Source: Maritimibacter sp. (GTDB lineage Bacteria; Pseudomonadota; Alphaproteobacteria; Rhodobacterales; Rhodobacteraceae). Taken from it: a DNA stretch of 6,858 nt. A model generated the notes under the pieces. That model saw nothing but the letters and a program-made list of their open reading frames with translations. It was not told where the DNA came from and did no database searches. Shown here piece by piece: positions 1 through 6,834 of this stretch (position 1 is the first letter of the stretch; every line of letters starts with the position of its first letter). Location: NCBI GenBank assembly GCA_020441225.1, contig JAGRMP010000009.1, positions 1 through 6,858 of the forward strand, written 5' to 3'. The position numbers and the translations under genes are program-made.

Positions 1-63
1 TGTGGATAGGCATGCAAGATTGACCCCCATCGAGGGGTGATCGGCGTCCAAAAGTGACCCCCC
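1..63 (+). repeat. IS21 left end with two TGACCCCC repeats
   Basis: The terminal inverted repeat occupies 1-28 and ends in TTGACCCCC (20-28). A second copy of the motif, TGACCCCCC, lies at 55-63. Paired repeats at each end are the expected transposase-binding sites of IS21-type elements (family knowledge). Between the copies, ACCCC (23-27) and GGGGT (34-38) form a short inverted repeat. Confidence 0.8.
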
Positions 64-114
64 TGACAATTCTGTTCAGAAGCTTCCCCAAAAGCATGGG
101 GGAGCAGTTCGGGG

Positions 115-1761
115 ATGTTGGTTGTGGAGACGATCGCGAAGATCAGGCGTGCGCATTTCGTCGACGGCAAGTCGATCAAGCAGATCTGCCGGGAGCTGCG
201 GGTATCGCGTAACACGGTGCGCAAGGTCATCCGCTCGGGCGCGACCGAGTTCACCTATGATCGCGCAACGCAGCCCCGGCCGAAGATCGATCCCTGGCGC
301 TCGGAGCTGGACGAGATGCTGGCCGAGAATGCCCGGCGGCCGAAGCGCGAACGTCTGACGCTGGTGCGGATCTACGAGGAGCTGCGCAACCGCGGCTACG
401 GTGGCGGCTATGATGCGGTGCGGCGCTATGCGGCCAGTTGGTCGAAGGCGACCCGGGAGGCGTCTGCGGCGGCCTATGTGCCGCTGAGCTTCGACCCGGG
501 CGAGGCCTACCAGTTCGACTGGAGCCATGAGATCGTGATCCTCGATGGCGCGACCGTGACGGTGAAGGTCGCCCATGTCCGCCTGAGCCACAGCCGGATG
601 CTGTTCGTGCGCGCCTACCCGCGCGAGACCCAGGAGATGGTCTTCGATGCCCACGACAAGGCGTTCGCCTTCTTTGGCGGCGCCTGCGCCCGCGGGATCT
701 ATGACAACATGAAGACGGCGGTGGACGCGATCTTCGTCGGCAAGGATCGGGCCTACAACCGGCGGTTCGAGCAGATGTGCGGCCATTACCTCGTCGAACC
801 CGTCGCCTGCACGCCCGCTTCGGGCTGGGAGAAGGGCCAGGTCGAGAACCAGGTGGGCGTGATCCGGCGCCGGTTCTTCGTGCCGCGCCCGAGGTTCAAA
901 TCCTATACCGAGCTGAACGCCTGGCTCGAAGACCGCTGCCTGGCCTACGCACGGGCAAACGCGCATCCGGAGCTGCGGGAGAAGACGATCTGGGAGGTGT
1001 TCGAGGACGAGCGCCCGAGCCTCGTGCCCTATGTCGGCCCCTTCGACGGGTTCCACGCCGTGCCGGCGTCGGTGTCCAAGACCTGCCTCGTCCGGTTCGA
1101 CAACAACCGCTACTCGGTCGATGCCCGCGCCGTGGGGCGGCCGGTCGAGATCCGGGCCTATGCCGATCGGCTCGAATGCTGGCAGGACGGCCGGATCGTC
1201 GGTCAGCACGCACGTGCCTTCGGGCGCGGCAAGACCATCTACGATCCGCTGCATTACATCCCCGTATTGGCCCGCAAACCCGGTGCTCTGCGCAACGGCG
1301 CGCCATTCAAGGAATGGGATCTGCCGATCGCGATCCGACGCGTGCAGCGCAAGCTGGAGCGTCAGCCCGGCGGCGACCGGCAGACGGTCGAGATCCTGGC
1401 CTCCGTGCTGACGGACGGGATCGAGGCCGTCGAGGCCGCCTGCGCCGAGGCGCTGTCGCACAACGTCCATTCCGCCGGTGTGGTGCTGAACATCCTGGCC
1501 CGCCATCGCGAGCCGCCACCGCCCCTGACGATCACGACCCCGGACGCGCTGAAGCTCGCGTGCGAACCGGCCGCCGATTGCGACCGCTATGACAGCCTGA
1601 GGAGACAGACAGATGGAACGTTCCGACGTGTTGGACGCGATGGGGAAGCTGAAGCTCTACGGCATGAGGGCGTCCTACGACGAGATCATCACCACCGCCC
1701 GCAAGCGCCAGCACGAGCCACAGCAGATCATCGGCGACCTGCTGACCGCCGAGATCAGTGA
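115..1761 (+). CDS. istA: IS21-family transposase IstA
   Basis: DDE-type transposase that catalyses cut and strand transfer of the IS, working with IstB. An N-terminal helix-turn-helix is visible at about residues 18-41 ([20 protein letters not shown]), followed by the integrase-core fold. The catalytic triad can be read as D135 (in QFDWS), D197 (in IYDNMK) and E244 (in GQVENQ); the 46-residue D-E spacing fits IS21 enzymes. The ATG at 115 follows a purine-rich GGGGAG at 98-103 and gives the normal IstA N-terminus. Oddity: the frame runs past the usual end of IstA (around ...CDRYDSLRR, residue 497) and continues about 50 codons inside istB, giving 548 residues. The tail is Arg-rich and looks like out-of-frame istB rather than protein. 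A TGA at 1598-1600 lies in the +1 frame just before istB, so a small indel near 1590 is possible. Confidence 0.93.
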   Translation: MLVVETIAKIRRAHFVDGKSIKQICRELRVSRNTVRKVIRSGATEFTYDRATQPRPKIDPWRSELDEMLAENARRPKRERLTLVRIYEELRNRGYGGGYDAVRRYAASWSKATREASAAAYVPLSFDPGEAYQFDWSHEIVILDGATVTVKVAHVRLSHSRMLFVRAYPRETQEMVFDAHDKAFAFFGGACARGIYDNMKTAVDAIFVGKDRAYNRRFEQMCGHYLVEPVACTPASGWEKGQVENQVGVIRRRFFVPRPRFKSYTELNAWLEDRCLAYARANAHPELREKTIWEVFEDERPSLVPYVGPFDGFHAVPASVSKTCLVRFDNNRYSVDARAVGRPVEIRAYADRLECWQDGRIVGQHARAFGRGKTIYDPLHYIPVLARKPGALRNGAPFKEWDLPIAIRRVQRKLERQPGGDRQTVEILASVLTDGIEAVEAACAEALSHNVHSAGVVLNILARHREPPPPLTITTPDALKLACEPAADCDRYDSLRRQTDGTFRRVGRDGEAEALRHEGVLRRDHHHRPQAPARATADHRRPADRRDQ

Positions 1762-2341
1762 GAAGCAGGCGCGCTCGATCAAATACCAGATGACCATCGC
1801 CAAGCTCCCGCTGGCCAAGGAACTCGAGGAGTTCGACTTCGACGCGGCCGAGGTCAACGAGACCCTGGTCCGCGACCTGGCCACCGGTGACTTCCTCGAT
1901 CACCAGCGCAACCTCGTGCTGATCGGCGGCACCGGAACCGGCAAGACCCACCTGGCCGTCAGCGTCGCCCGCGCCTGCATCCGGGCCGGGCGCCGGGGGC
2001 GGTTCTTCAACGTCGTCGACCTGGTGAACAAGCTGGACGCAGAGGCCCGTGCCGAACGGCAGGGCCGGACCGCAGAGCTGATCTCCCGCCTCGACTTCCT
2101 GATCCTCGACGAGCTCGGTTACCTCCCCTTCGCCCAGACCGGCGGCCAGCTCCTGTTCCACCTGATCAGCAAGCTCTACGAGCGAACTTCCATCATCGTC
2201 ACGACCAACCTGGCGTTCGGCGAATGGCCCAGCGTCTTTGGCGACGCCAAGATGACAACCGCGCTGCTCGACCGCCTGACACATCACTGCGAGATCGTCG
2301 AGACCGGCAACGAAAGCTGGCGCTTCAAGAACCGAGCCTGA
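1613..2341 (+). CDS. istB: IS21-family helper ATPase IstB
   Basis: AAA+ ATPase of the DnaA/DnaC-like IstB group, which assembles on target DNA and directs IstA to it. The 242 residues show Walker A GGTGTGKT (105-112), Walker B LILDE (163-167) within [11 protein letters not shown], sensor 1 VTTN (196-199) followed by LAFGEW, and an [13 protein letters not shown] segment (218-230) with the probable arginine finger. Length is typical. The ATG is set by a strong ribosome-binding site, TGAGGAG at 1598-1604, eight bases upstream. The gene is in the +1 frame relative to istA and overlaps its readthrough tail, so the two are transcribed together and probably translationally coupled. No key motif is missing, so it looks functional. 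Confidence 0.96.
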   Translation: MERSDVLDAMGKLKLYGMRASYDEIITTARKRQHEPQQIIGDLLTAEISEKQARSIKYQMTIAKLPLAKELEEFDFDAAEVNETLVRDLATGDFLDHQRNLVLIGGTGTGKTHLAVSVARACIRAGRRGRFFNVVDLVNKLDAEARAERQGRTAELISRLDFLILDELGYLPFAQTGGQLLFHLISKLYERTSIIVTTNLAFGEWPSVFGDAKMTTALLDRLTHHCEIVETGNESWRFKNRA

Positions 2342-2358
2342 CGCCCGGCATCACCCCC

Positions 2359-2409
2359 GCTGGCCCGCCGCCGCTGCGTTAACTGGAGACTACGCAGCGC
2401 CGGGCCAGC
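2359..2409 (+). terminator. Strong hairpin after istB
   Basis: GCTGGCCC (2359-2366) pairs with GGGCCAGC (2402-2409), and CGCTGCGT (2372-2379) with ACGCAGCG (2392-2399). The two eight-base-pair stems are separated by a small asymmetric internal loop and closed by a 12-base apex loop. It starts 17 bases after the istB stop. No T-tract follows on either strand, so a role as an intrinsic terminator is inferred from position only; it could instead block read-through or translation from outside. Confidence 0.6.
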
Positions 2410-2420
2410 TCCGATCCAAC

Positions 2421-2471
2421 GGGGTCAATGTTGGATGCTGAAAGGGGGTCAACATTGGATGCTGTTTGACA
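2421..2471 (-). repeat. IS21 right end with two repeats
   Basis: Two direct copies of a unit of about 23 bases are visible: GGGGTCAATGTTGGATGCTG from 2421 and GGGGTCAACATTGGATGCTG from 2445, the second extending to the terminal ACA at 2471. In reverse complement the outer copy matches the left end (shared TTGACCCCC). These are the transposase-binding repeats of the right end. Confidence 0.85.
2466..2471 (+). promoter_or_regulatory. Outward -35 hexamer at IS right tip
   Basis: The last six bases of the element read TTGACA, the consensus -35 box, pointing out of the IS. In several IS families an outward -35 in the right end makes a junction promoter when ends are joined in a circle or tandem, and this may be the role here. 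At the present site the bases 17-18 further on (gttggc/ttggct) are a poor -10, so a strong promoter into the methyltransferase fragment is not seen. Confidence 0.45.
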
Positions 2472-3680
2472 CTGCAGAGCAACGTAGGGTTGGCTCTTCG
2501 TGGAGTCACGCTCGTCGGCGGCGGGTTCATAGTACCAATGGCGACACTTGCAAGCATGTCTTCGTCTGTCATCGAAAGCGAACGACATCGTTACAGGGCA
2601 TTTTTCAACGGCAAGGACGTTATCGGGACGCCCCGGAACTCCGGTGTCATTGACCTTTTCGGATTGTCAGAGATTGACGCGAAGCGCCTCCACCCAAGAG
2701 CGTACCAACACCTTTCGGACACAGTCCGACCGGAACGAATGACAAACAACCGGAAGTCCTACCGAGACTACTGGTGGATATTTGCTGAGCCCAGAAGTGA
2801 CTGGCGGCACTGCGCAGAGGAGTTGGAAAGGTACATTGTGACGCCCATGACAGCAAAACATCGGTTCTTCGTCTTCCTCGATCAGGCTGTTCTTCCGGAC
2901 CAAGGACTGATCCCGATTGGCCTTGATGATGCTGCCTTTCTATCCGTGCTCTCGTCGTCGATCCATTTGACCTGGACCCTTCGCCAAGGTGGAACGCTCG
3001 AAGACAGACCGCGTTACAACAACTCCCGCTGTTTCAAACCCTTCCCCTTCCCCGACCTCACCGAGGCCCAGCGCACCCGCCTGCGTTCGCTCGGGGAGCA
3101 ACTCGACGCCCACCGCAAGGCGCAGCAGGTGGCGCATCCCAAGCTCACCCTGACCCAGATGTACAACGTCCTCGAAAAACTCCGCGCCGTTGAACGGATC
3201 GAGGGCAAGGACCGCGAGATCTACGACCAGGGTCTCATCGGCATCCTGCGCGACATCCACGACCAGATCGACGCTGCCGTGGCGGACGCCTACGGCTGGC
3301 CCGCCGACCTCTCCGACGAAGACATCCTGTTCCGCCTCGTGGCCCTCAACAAGGAACGCGCCGAGGAGGAAGCGCGCGGGGTCGTCCGCTGGCTTCGCCC
3401 CGAATACCAGAACCCCGAGGGCAAGTCCGCCACCAAGGGCGAGACATCCGAGATGGAGCTTGGCCCGGCTGTGGCGGCAGAGAAGGCCCCATGGCCCAAG
3501 ACCCTCCCCGACCAGATCGCAGCCGTCAGAGAGGCCTTGGAGGACGCAGGAGAGGCCACCCCGGAACAGATCGCCCGCACTTTCAAGCGCGCCCGCACCG
3601 CGAGCGTCCAGCCGCTCCTAGAGAGCCTCGCGGCGCTGGGGCAGGCTGTCCAGACAGAGAGCGGCACTTACACGGTATGA
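2472..3680 (+). pseudogene. 3' part of MmeI-like DNA methyltransferase gene, split by IS21
   Basis: The fragment (about 402 codons) is the C-terminal part of a large class I SAM-dependent adenine methyltransferase of the MmeI / type IIG kind. The frame is open across the IS boundary; a TTG at 2466 is the nearest start and lies inside the IS. A variable target-recognition region covers about residues 1-195, numbering from that TTG, and includes YWWIFAEPRSDW. It leads into RYNNSRCFKPFPFPDLTEAQ (184-202), the LDAHRKAQQ...HPKLTLTQMYNVLEKLRA region and AYGWPADLSDEDILFRLVALN...GVVRWLRPEYQNP (275-317), all characteristic of this family's C-terminus. A winged-helix-like tail (about 346-404) ends the protein. 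The SAM-binding motif and NPPY are absent and would lie left of the IS. GC-rich codons become stronger after about 3020, suggesting mosaic origin of the recognition region. A DrmMI-like (DISARM) or stand-alone type IIL identity cannot be told apart here. Confidence 0.85.
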
Positions 3681-3704
3681 CCCGAGCAAAGGAGTAGCCT
3701 TCCC

Positions 3705-4718
3705 ATGACGACAGTATGGGGCATCCACATGCCAGAGGAGCTCGGTGCTGAGGCCGTCGAGAAAAGCCAAGTCTCCATCGGCTGGCCCGAGATCGGGGAC
3801 TTGAGCAAGTTGCCGCCCGACCGAGAGGCCATCAAGGAGGCCATAGCGCGGGCCTACCCTGACAAGAAGCAAGGTGCCATTCCCGTAGAGGCAGGAGTGA
3901 TCTACCGCTTCGTGCATGAGGTGAAGGCAGGCGATTATGTCATCTATCCCTCCAAACACAACCGCATGGTCAACATCGGCAAGTTCACCGGCGAGTTCCT
4001 GTATGCGGTCGGCAGCGAGGCGGACATACTCAACATGCCCAACTCTCGTGCCGTGACTTGGCTCGGCCACTTCCCCCGTAGCGATTTCAGCCAATCTGCG
4101 CTCTACGAGATCGGCTCCTTCATCACGCTGTTCAAAGTCAAGAACTACGCGGCGGAGTTCCTCGCCAAAGTGGACCCGGCTTACATCGCGCCGAAGCTCG
4201 AAGACGAGGACGCCACACCGGACGACGACAGTGTGTCGAGCACGGTCACGAGGCAGGCCGAAGAGACAGCGCAGGACTTCGTCATCAAACGCATCTACTC
4301 GCATCTCTCCGGGCATGACTTCGAGAGCTTCATCGCCCACCTCTTGGAGTGCATGGGCTACACAGTCCGGGTCACGCAGAAATCCGGTGACGGGGGCGTG
4401 GACGTGATCGCGCACAACGACAAGCTCGGCTTCGAGCCCCCCATCATCAAGGTCCAGTGCAAGAGGACCACCAACCAGATCAACGAGACGCAGGTACGCG
4501 AGCTGCTGGGCACACTCGTGGAGGGCGAATACGGTCTCTTCGTAACCCTTGGGGCCTATGACCGAAAAGCACGACTATCAGAGCGCAACCTGTCCAAGCT
4601 GCGGCTTATCGACGGTGACCAGTTGTTTGAACTCGTAGTTCGGCACTACTCGCAGCTATCACCGAGATACCGCACAATGATCCCGCTCAGGCAGATCTAC
4701 GTGCCTGATCTTCGGTAA
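3705..4718 (+). CDS. Mrr-type restriction endonuclease with EVE/PUA-like N-terminus
   Basis: Predicted DNA-cleaving enzyme of 337 residues. The C-terminal Mrr_cat nuclease domain covers about residues 195-315: DFESFIAHLLECMGY with E207, then KSGDGGVDVIA with D233, then IKVQCKR with Q251 and K253. This is the D...QxK core of PD-(D/E)XK enzymes and all expected residues are present. The N-terminal part (about 1-155: WGIH at 5-8, IGWPEIGDLSKL, YRFVHEVKAGDYVIYP, then IGKFTGEF) resembles EVE/PUA-like domains that often read modified bases; this is a weaker, by-eye call. An acidic linker (165-176) joins the two. The ATG follows AAGGAG (3689-3694) with a 10-base gap and lies 24 bases after the methyltransferase stop, so both probably share a transcript. 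Modification-dependent (type IV) cleavage is the likeliest role, but a partner of the methyltransferase is possible. Confidence 0.88.
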   Translation: MTTVWGIHMPEELGAEAVEKSQVSIGWPEIGDLSKLPPDREAIKEAIARAYPDKKQGAIPVEAGVIYRFVHEVKAGDYVIYPSKHNRMVNIGKFTGEFLYAVGSEADILNMPNSRAVTWLGHFPRSDFSQSALYEIGSFITLFKVKNYAAEFLAKVDPAYIAPKLEDEDATPDDDSVSSTVTRQAEETAQDFVIKRIYSHLSGHDFESFIAHLLECMGYTVRVTQKSGDGGVDVIAHNDKLGFEPPIIKVQCKRTTNQINETQVRELLGTLVEGEYGLFVTLGAYDRKARLSERNLSKLRLIDGDQLFELVVRHYSQLSPRYRTMIPLRQIYVPDLR

Positions 4719-4736
4719 CACGGCAGTTGGGAACAC

Positions 4737-5261
4737 TTGGAGCAGGCAGTGTTTTACTTGGACGAGATGCACGACGGAGTTAATGGCTGGCATTGCCTAT
4801 CCACCTCTAGTGACTGGGAAGGATGGCTGAAGGCGACAATCCCTCACGACTGGGACCGCGAGGTCAAACGGCGCCTCGTTTCCAACTTGAAGCACACGCT
4901 GGTTGGGCTTGAGATGAAGGCGGGACTTATTCAGCCTCAGCAAAATTCTCGGAAAACGGGACGTTCGTTATTGTTTGAGCCATACTTCCAGGTAATGACC
5001 TTTGAGTTCTGCGTAGGCACTTTCTCAGTATGCGAAGGGCTAGGCTCCGCCTTCCATCTCGCCAACGCTGGAGGAGATGCAGAGCGCCGGGTGGGAGTGG
5101 ACCAGTGGAAAGCTGCGTTGGTTGCCCACTTCGACCCGACACACGAACACGGGCTTGAGCAGAACGTGACCCAGGTTAAAGTCATCCGAGACAAAATGCA
5201 TCAAGACAGGCTAGGTGCCCGGGAGGACATCGACTGGCACGACTTCGGGTATGGGTCATGA
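4737..5261 (+). CDS. Small hypothetical protein after the Mrr-type nuclease
   Basis: Not recognised. The 174-residue product has no signal peptide or membrane segment. It is rich in Trp (W18, W27, W30, W39, W124, W167) and looks mostly helical. The middle (FEPYFQVMTFEFCVGTFSVCEGLG, about 80-103) is hydrophobic, and the end reads VIRDKMHQDRLGA then IDWHDFGYG. The R151-DKM-H155 pattern recalls the HEPN RNase motif (R-x4-6-H), but it is one residue too short, so HEPN is not claimed. The frame opens with TTG at 4737, 18 bases after the nuclease stop and close behind GGGA (4729-4732). An ATG at 4767 (residue 11) is the alternative, with a weak ribosome-binding site. Close spacing on the same strand suggests one operon and a role linked to the restriction genes, perhaps accessory or immunity; that is inference from position. 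Confidence 0.65.
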   Translation: MEQAVFYLDEMHDGVNGWHCLSTSSDWEGWLKATIPHDWDREVKRRLVSNLKHTLVGLEMKAGLIQPQQNSRKTGRSLLFEPYFQVMTFEFCVGTFSVCEGLGSAFHLANAGGDAERRVGVDQWKAALVAHFDPTHEHGLEQNVTQVKVIRDKMHQDRLGAREDIDWHDFGYGS

Positions 5262-5511
5262 TGACCTCCTTGGTTGCGGTCCGTTGGACCAGGTTTCATG
5301 GTGGGAGATGGATCGGGGCGAAGCCGAGCTAGAAGCCCGGGGGGCGACGCAAGCGGCACAGCACTTCGGGCCAGCGCAAGCACTTGTGCGTCGGCGGAGG
5401 GTCGATCCGGCGTTCACATCGCATCAGGTGATTACCCGATGCCGCGTGACGTGTGCTGGGAGTGATCTGGGAACTATCCCAATAACATTCCCTTACAGGT
5501 TTTCTGATAAT
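5262..5511. other. Non-coding stretch, no recognisable gene
   Basis: No reading frame here looks like a protein on either strand. The last 50 bases (about 5465-5511) are AT-richer than their surroundings and end in TAATAT (5508-5513), a possible -10 box, but no -35 hexamer sits 16-18 bases upstream of it. Confidence 0.4.
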
Positions 5512-5907
5512 ATGAAGCTATTTCAATTACTTGTAGGCTATCTACTCCACGGCAAATGGAGCAAGTGCGTGAAGTGCCGAGTGACGTGGCGCTTCCTTCC
5601 TCTAGAAACGAGGGAACTAGCGGGGCGACGGTGCCAAGGCGTTGAAAACAGCGATGGCTGTGCTTGGTATGTGTCTAGGGACGGAGGGTTAGTCGGCGTC
5701 GGATGGATGCTTGTCCAACAACAACGGTTCCGCTACACCGACATCCGGGAACGGCCGCTTCACGCCATCTTCTCTACAAGACGAGGCGTCAGGGGCGATC
5801 CGCCAGACTACCGGGGCCACGCCAACAGAGAAATCGCCCTGCAAGAAGTGGCTCGCGAGGCGGATTGGCATCAGCCGAAGAGCTTCACGGACGCTTTCCA
5901 CGTCTAG
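5512..5907 (+). CDS. Doubtful Cys-rich small protein
   Basis: A 131-codon frame from ATG 5512 to TAG 5907, not recognised. The N-terminal 50 residues hold four cysteines, C19 and C22 (SKCVKC) and C41 and C50 (RRCQGVENSDGCAW), in a C-x2-C / C-x8-C layout that could bind zinc. The rest is Arg-rich without a clear domain. Upstream AGG (5497-5499) is a poor ribosome-binding site. Codon use is less GC-biased at the third position than in the nuclease gene. It could be a small foreign gene or a chance open frame in a GC-rich region; the frame itself stays open upstream to about 5215 without looking like protein there. Confidence 0.28.
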   Translation: MKLFQLLVGYLLHGKWSKCVKCRVTWRFLPLETRELAGRRCQGVENSDGCAWYVSRDGGLVGVGWMLVQQQRFRYTDIRERPLHAIFSTRRGVRGDPPDYRGHANREIALQEVAREADWHQPKSFTDAFHV

Positions 5908-6163
5908 CGGACGAGGGAACAAGGGCCCCTCAACACGGCCGCCCCGCTCTTGGATGCTGTCTCAGGTCACTCCTGAACCCGTCGGCCACTTGTCTACCAG
6001 ACGAAGGGGCAAGGCTCGCTGTGAGCCGAGCCATTCGGTCCTGTCTTCAGAACGAAGGGACAAGGCCCCGCGCCGTTTGCCTGCGGTTCCTGTGCGCCCC
6101 CCAGCACCGCGCCCCGCTCGCGACCAAGCTCTGCTTTTTCTCCTACAGAACGGAAGGATAAGG
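5904..6163 (+). repeat. Cluster of degenerate 21-base direct repeats
   Basis: Four related 21-base units were found by eye at 5904-5924, 5994-6014, 6045-6065 and 6143-6163, with the loose consensus CTAC...ACGAAGGGACAAGG. Neighbouring copies agree at 16, 16 and 17 of 21 positions. A weaker copy lies at 5774-5794 (14 of 21 against the first). Gaps between the four copies are 69, 30 and 77 bases. Some can fold: in the third, CCTGTC before the conserved segment faces GGACAAGG at its end, and in the second CTTGTC faces GGGGCAAG. No convincing gene covers 5908-6210. The irregular gaps and divergence argue against CRISPR. Function is unknown. Confidence 0.5.
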
Positions 6164-6210
6164 GCGCTCGATTACCTGCACGAACGCCCTGCTGGCCACT
6201 CCCGGGTCGT

Positions 6211-6727
6211 TCACGCTGCCCTCATCTTCTTCGCGAGGTCCTCTGCCCGGAGGTGGGTGTAGCGGAACAGCATCCTTGGGTCCCTGTGACCGCTTATCAA
6301 GGCGACCTCAGGCACGCTCAACCTCGAAGATGGCGCGCAACAGGCCCAGGTCCCGGATCACCGTGCCCGCACTGACGGAGCGGAGGCGCTCATCCCGGTA
6401 GCGGCTGAAGGTCTGCGGTGTGATCTTCGACAGCGGCCGGGCCGCCCACGGCTGACGCACGAGCAGGTCCAGACGCTTGTTCTCCGACGCAGCACCGCGC
6501 TTCCGCACGGTCACCTCGCGCCGGTAGCGATCCAGCACGTCGCGCACGGTCGTGCGGTCCAGCACCCTGTGGTCCACCCGCAGCGCAGACGCTTCCAGTT
6601 CCGCCTCAGTCTGGCGTGCCCAGCGGTCCGCGTCGCGCTTGGAAGTGAAGGATTTGGTGCGCGCGGCGTGTCCCTTGATGCGGACTTGCGCCTGCCACTT
6701 GCCGTTGCGGTTCCTGATTGTGGCCAT
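6211..6727 (-). pseudogene. Broken tyrosine integrase with internal deletion
   Basis: Remnant of a phage/island site-specific tyrosine recombinase. The ATG at 6727 is preceded on the minus strand by GAGGAG nine bases upstream, and gives 139 codons before TGA at 6310-6308. It begins MATIRNRNGKWQAQVRIKG, an arm-type DNA-binding region (about 1-45), followed by the SAM-like core-binding region (about 50-135, ending RDLGLLRAIFEVERA). From 6309 down to 6211 a second piece in another frame reads EVALISGHRDPRMLFRYTHL... and ends AKKMRAA-stop. This is the C-terminus, with the GH residue and the RYTH tyrosine nucleophile. The catalytic middle (first Arg, Lys and H-x-x-R) is gone, so the enzyme cannot work. 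Intact relatives are usually some 330-400 residues, so roughly 500 bases or more are probably missing. Its position just downstream of a tRNA 3' end is typical for an island integrase. Confidence 0.9.
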
Positions 6728-6743
6728 GTCAAAACTCCTCTCG

Positions 6744-6761
6744 GTGTGACCAGAGTGTGAC
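6744..6761 (-). promoter_or_regulatory. Tandem GTGTGAC repeat upstream of integrase
   Basis: GTGTGAC occurs twice, at 6744-6750 and 6755-6761, in direct orientation and 11 bases apart, directly upstream of the integrase ribosome-binding site. About one helical turn of spacing suggests a protein-binding site, either an operator or an integrase/excisionase arm site. This is inference from position and repetition only. Confidence 0.35.
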
Positions 6762-6796
6762 AAGCTGCAATTCAGGGGTTTTTCCCGGCTGCCCCA

Positions 6797-6816
6797 ACAA
6801 CGGCTATCACCGTTGT
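6797..6816 (-). other. Perfect inverted repeat between tRNA and integrase
   Basis: ACAACGG (6797-6803) and CCGTTGT (6810-6816) are perfect seven-base arms around a six-base loop (ctatca). It lies 18 bases beyond the tRNA 3' end in the direction of tRNA transcription. No T-tract follows on the minus strand, so a terminator role is uncertain. It might be a recombinase- or excisionase-binding palindrome of the attachment region. Confidence 0.5.
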
Positions 6817-6834
6817 AAACAAGGGGCTTGGCGG

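Larger units (their letters stand above)
1..2471 (+). mobile_element. Complete IS21-family insertion sequence
   Basis: The element carries the two IS21-family genes in the usual order, istA (DDE transposase) and istB (AAA+ helper ATPase), between related ends. The left end starts TGT and the right end finishes ACA. The outer 28 bases of the two ends, compared as inverted repeats, agree at 20 of 28 positions by hand count and share the block TTGACCCCC at the same distance from the tip. Each end has a second, inner copy of the TGACCCC motif, as is usual for this family. The length of 2471 bp is within the family's normal range of about 2-2.5 kb. Base 1 is also the window edge, so the left terminus rests on the match to the right end. 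The left flank is not visible, so the target-site duplication cannot be checked; the first right-flank bases are ctgcagag. Confidence 0.93.

Noticed and set aside
76..1506. Long minus-strand open frame antisense to istA
   Set aside because: A mirror frame of a GC-rich gene; the product has no recognisable domain, while the plus strand encodes a clear IstA.
1532..2287. Minus-strand open frame antisense to istB
   Set aside because: Same cause: low-complexity product opposite a gene with intact Walker motifs.
3618..4415. Minus-strand open frame antisense to the nuclease gene
   Set aside because: No recognisable domain; the plus strand has the full D...QxK nuclease core.
4887..5210. HEPN RNase motif in the small protein
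   Set aside because: R151 and H155 are separated by three residues rather than the four to six of HEPN R-x4-6-H; resemblance noted but not called.
5185..5271. Minus-strand leader peptide with AAGGAGG (5271-5265) and ATG at 5259
   Set aside because: The ribosome-binding site and spacing are excellent, but the frame is only about 25 codons, lies inside the end of the plus-strand gene and shows no family resemblance; treated as chance.
5904..6163. CRISPR array
   Set aside because: Repeats diverge (16-17 of 21 between neighbours) and gaps vary from 30 to 77 bases; there is no leader and no cas gene in the window.
5711..6262. Plus-strand frame across the repeat cluster and integrase tail
   Set aside because: Ser/Arg/Pro-rich product without a domain, and it runs into the antisense of the integrase C-terminus.
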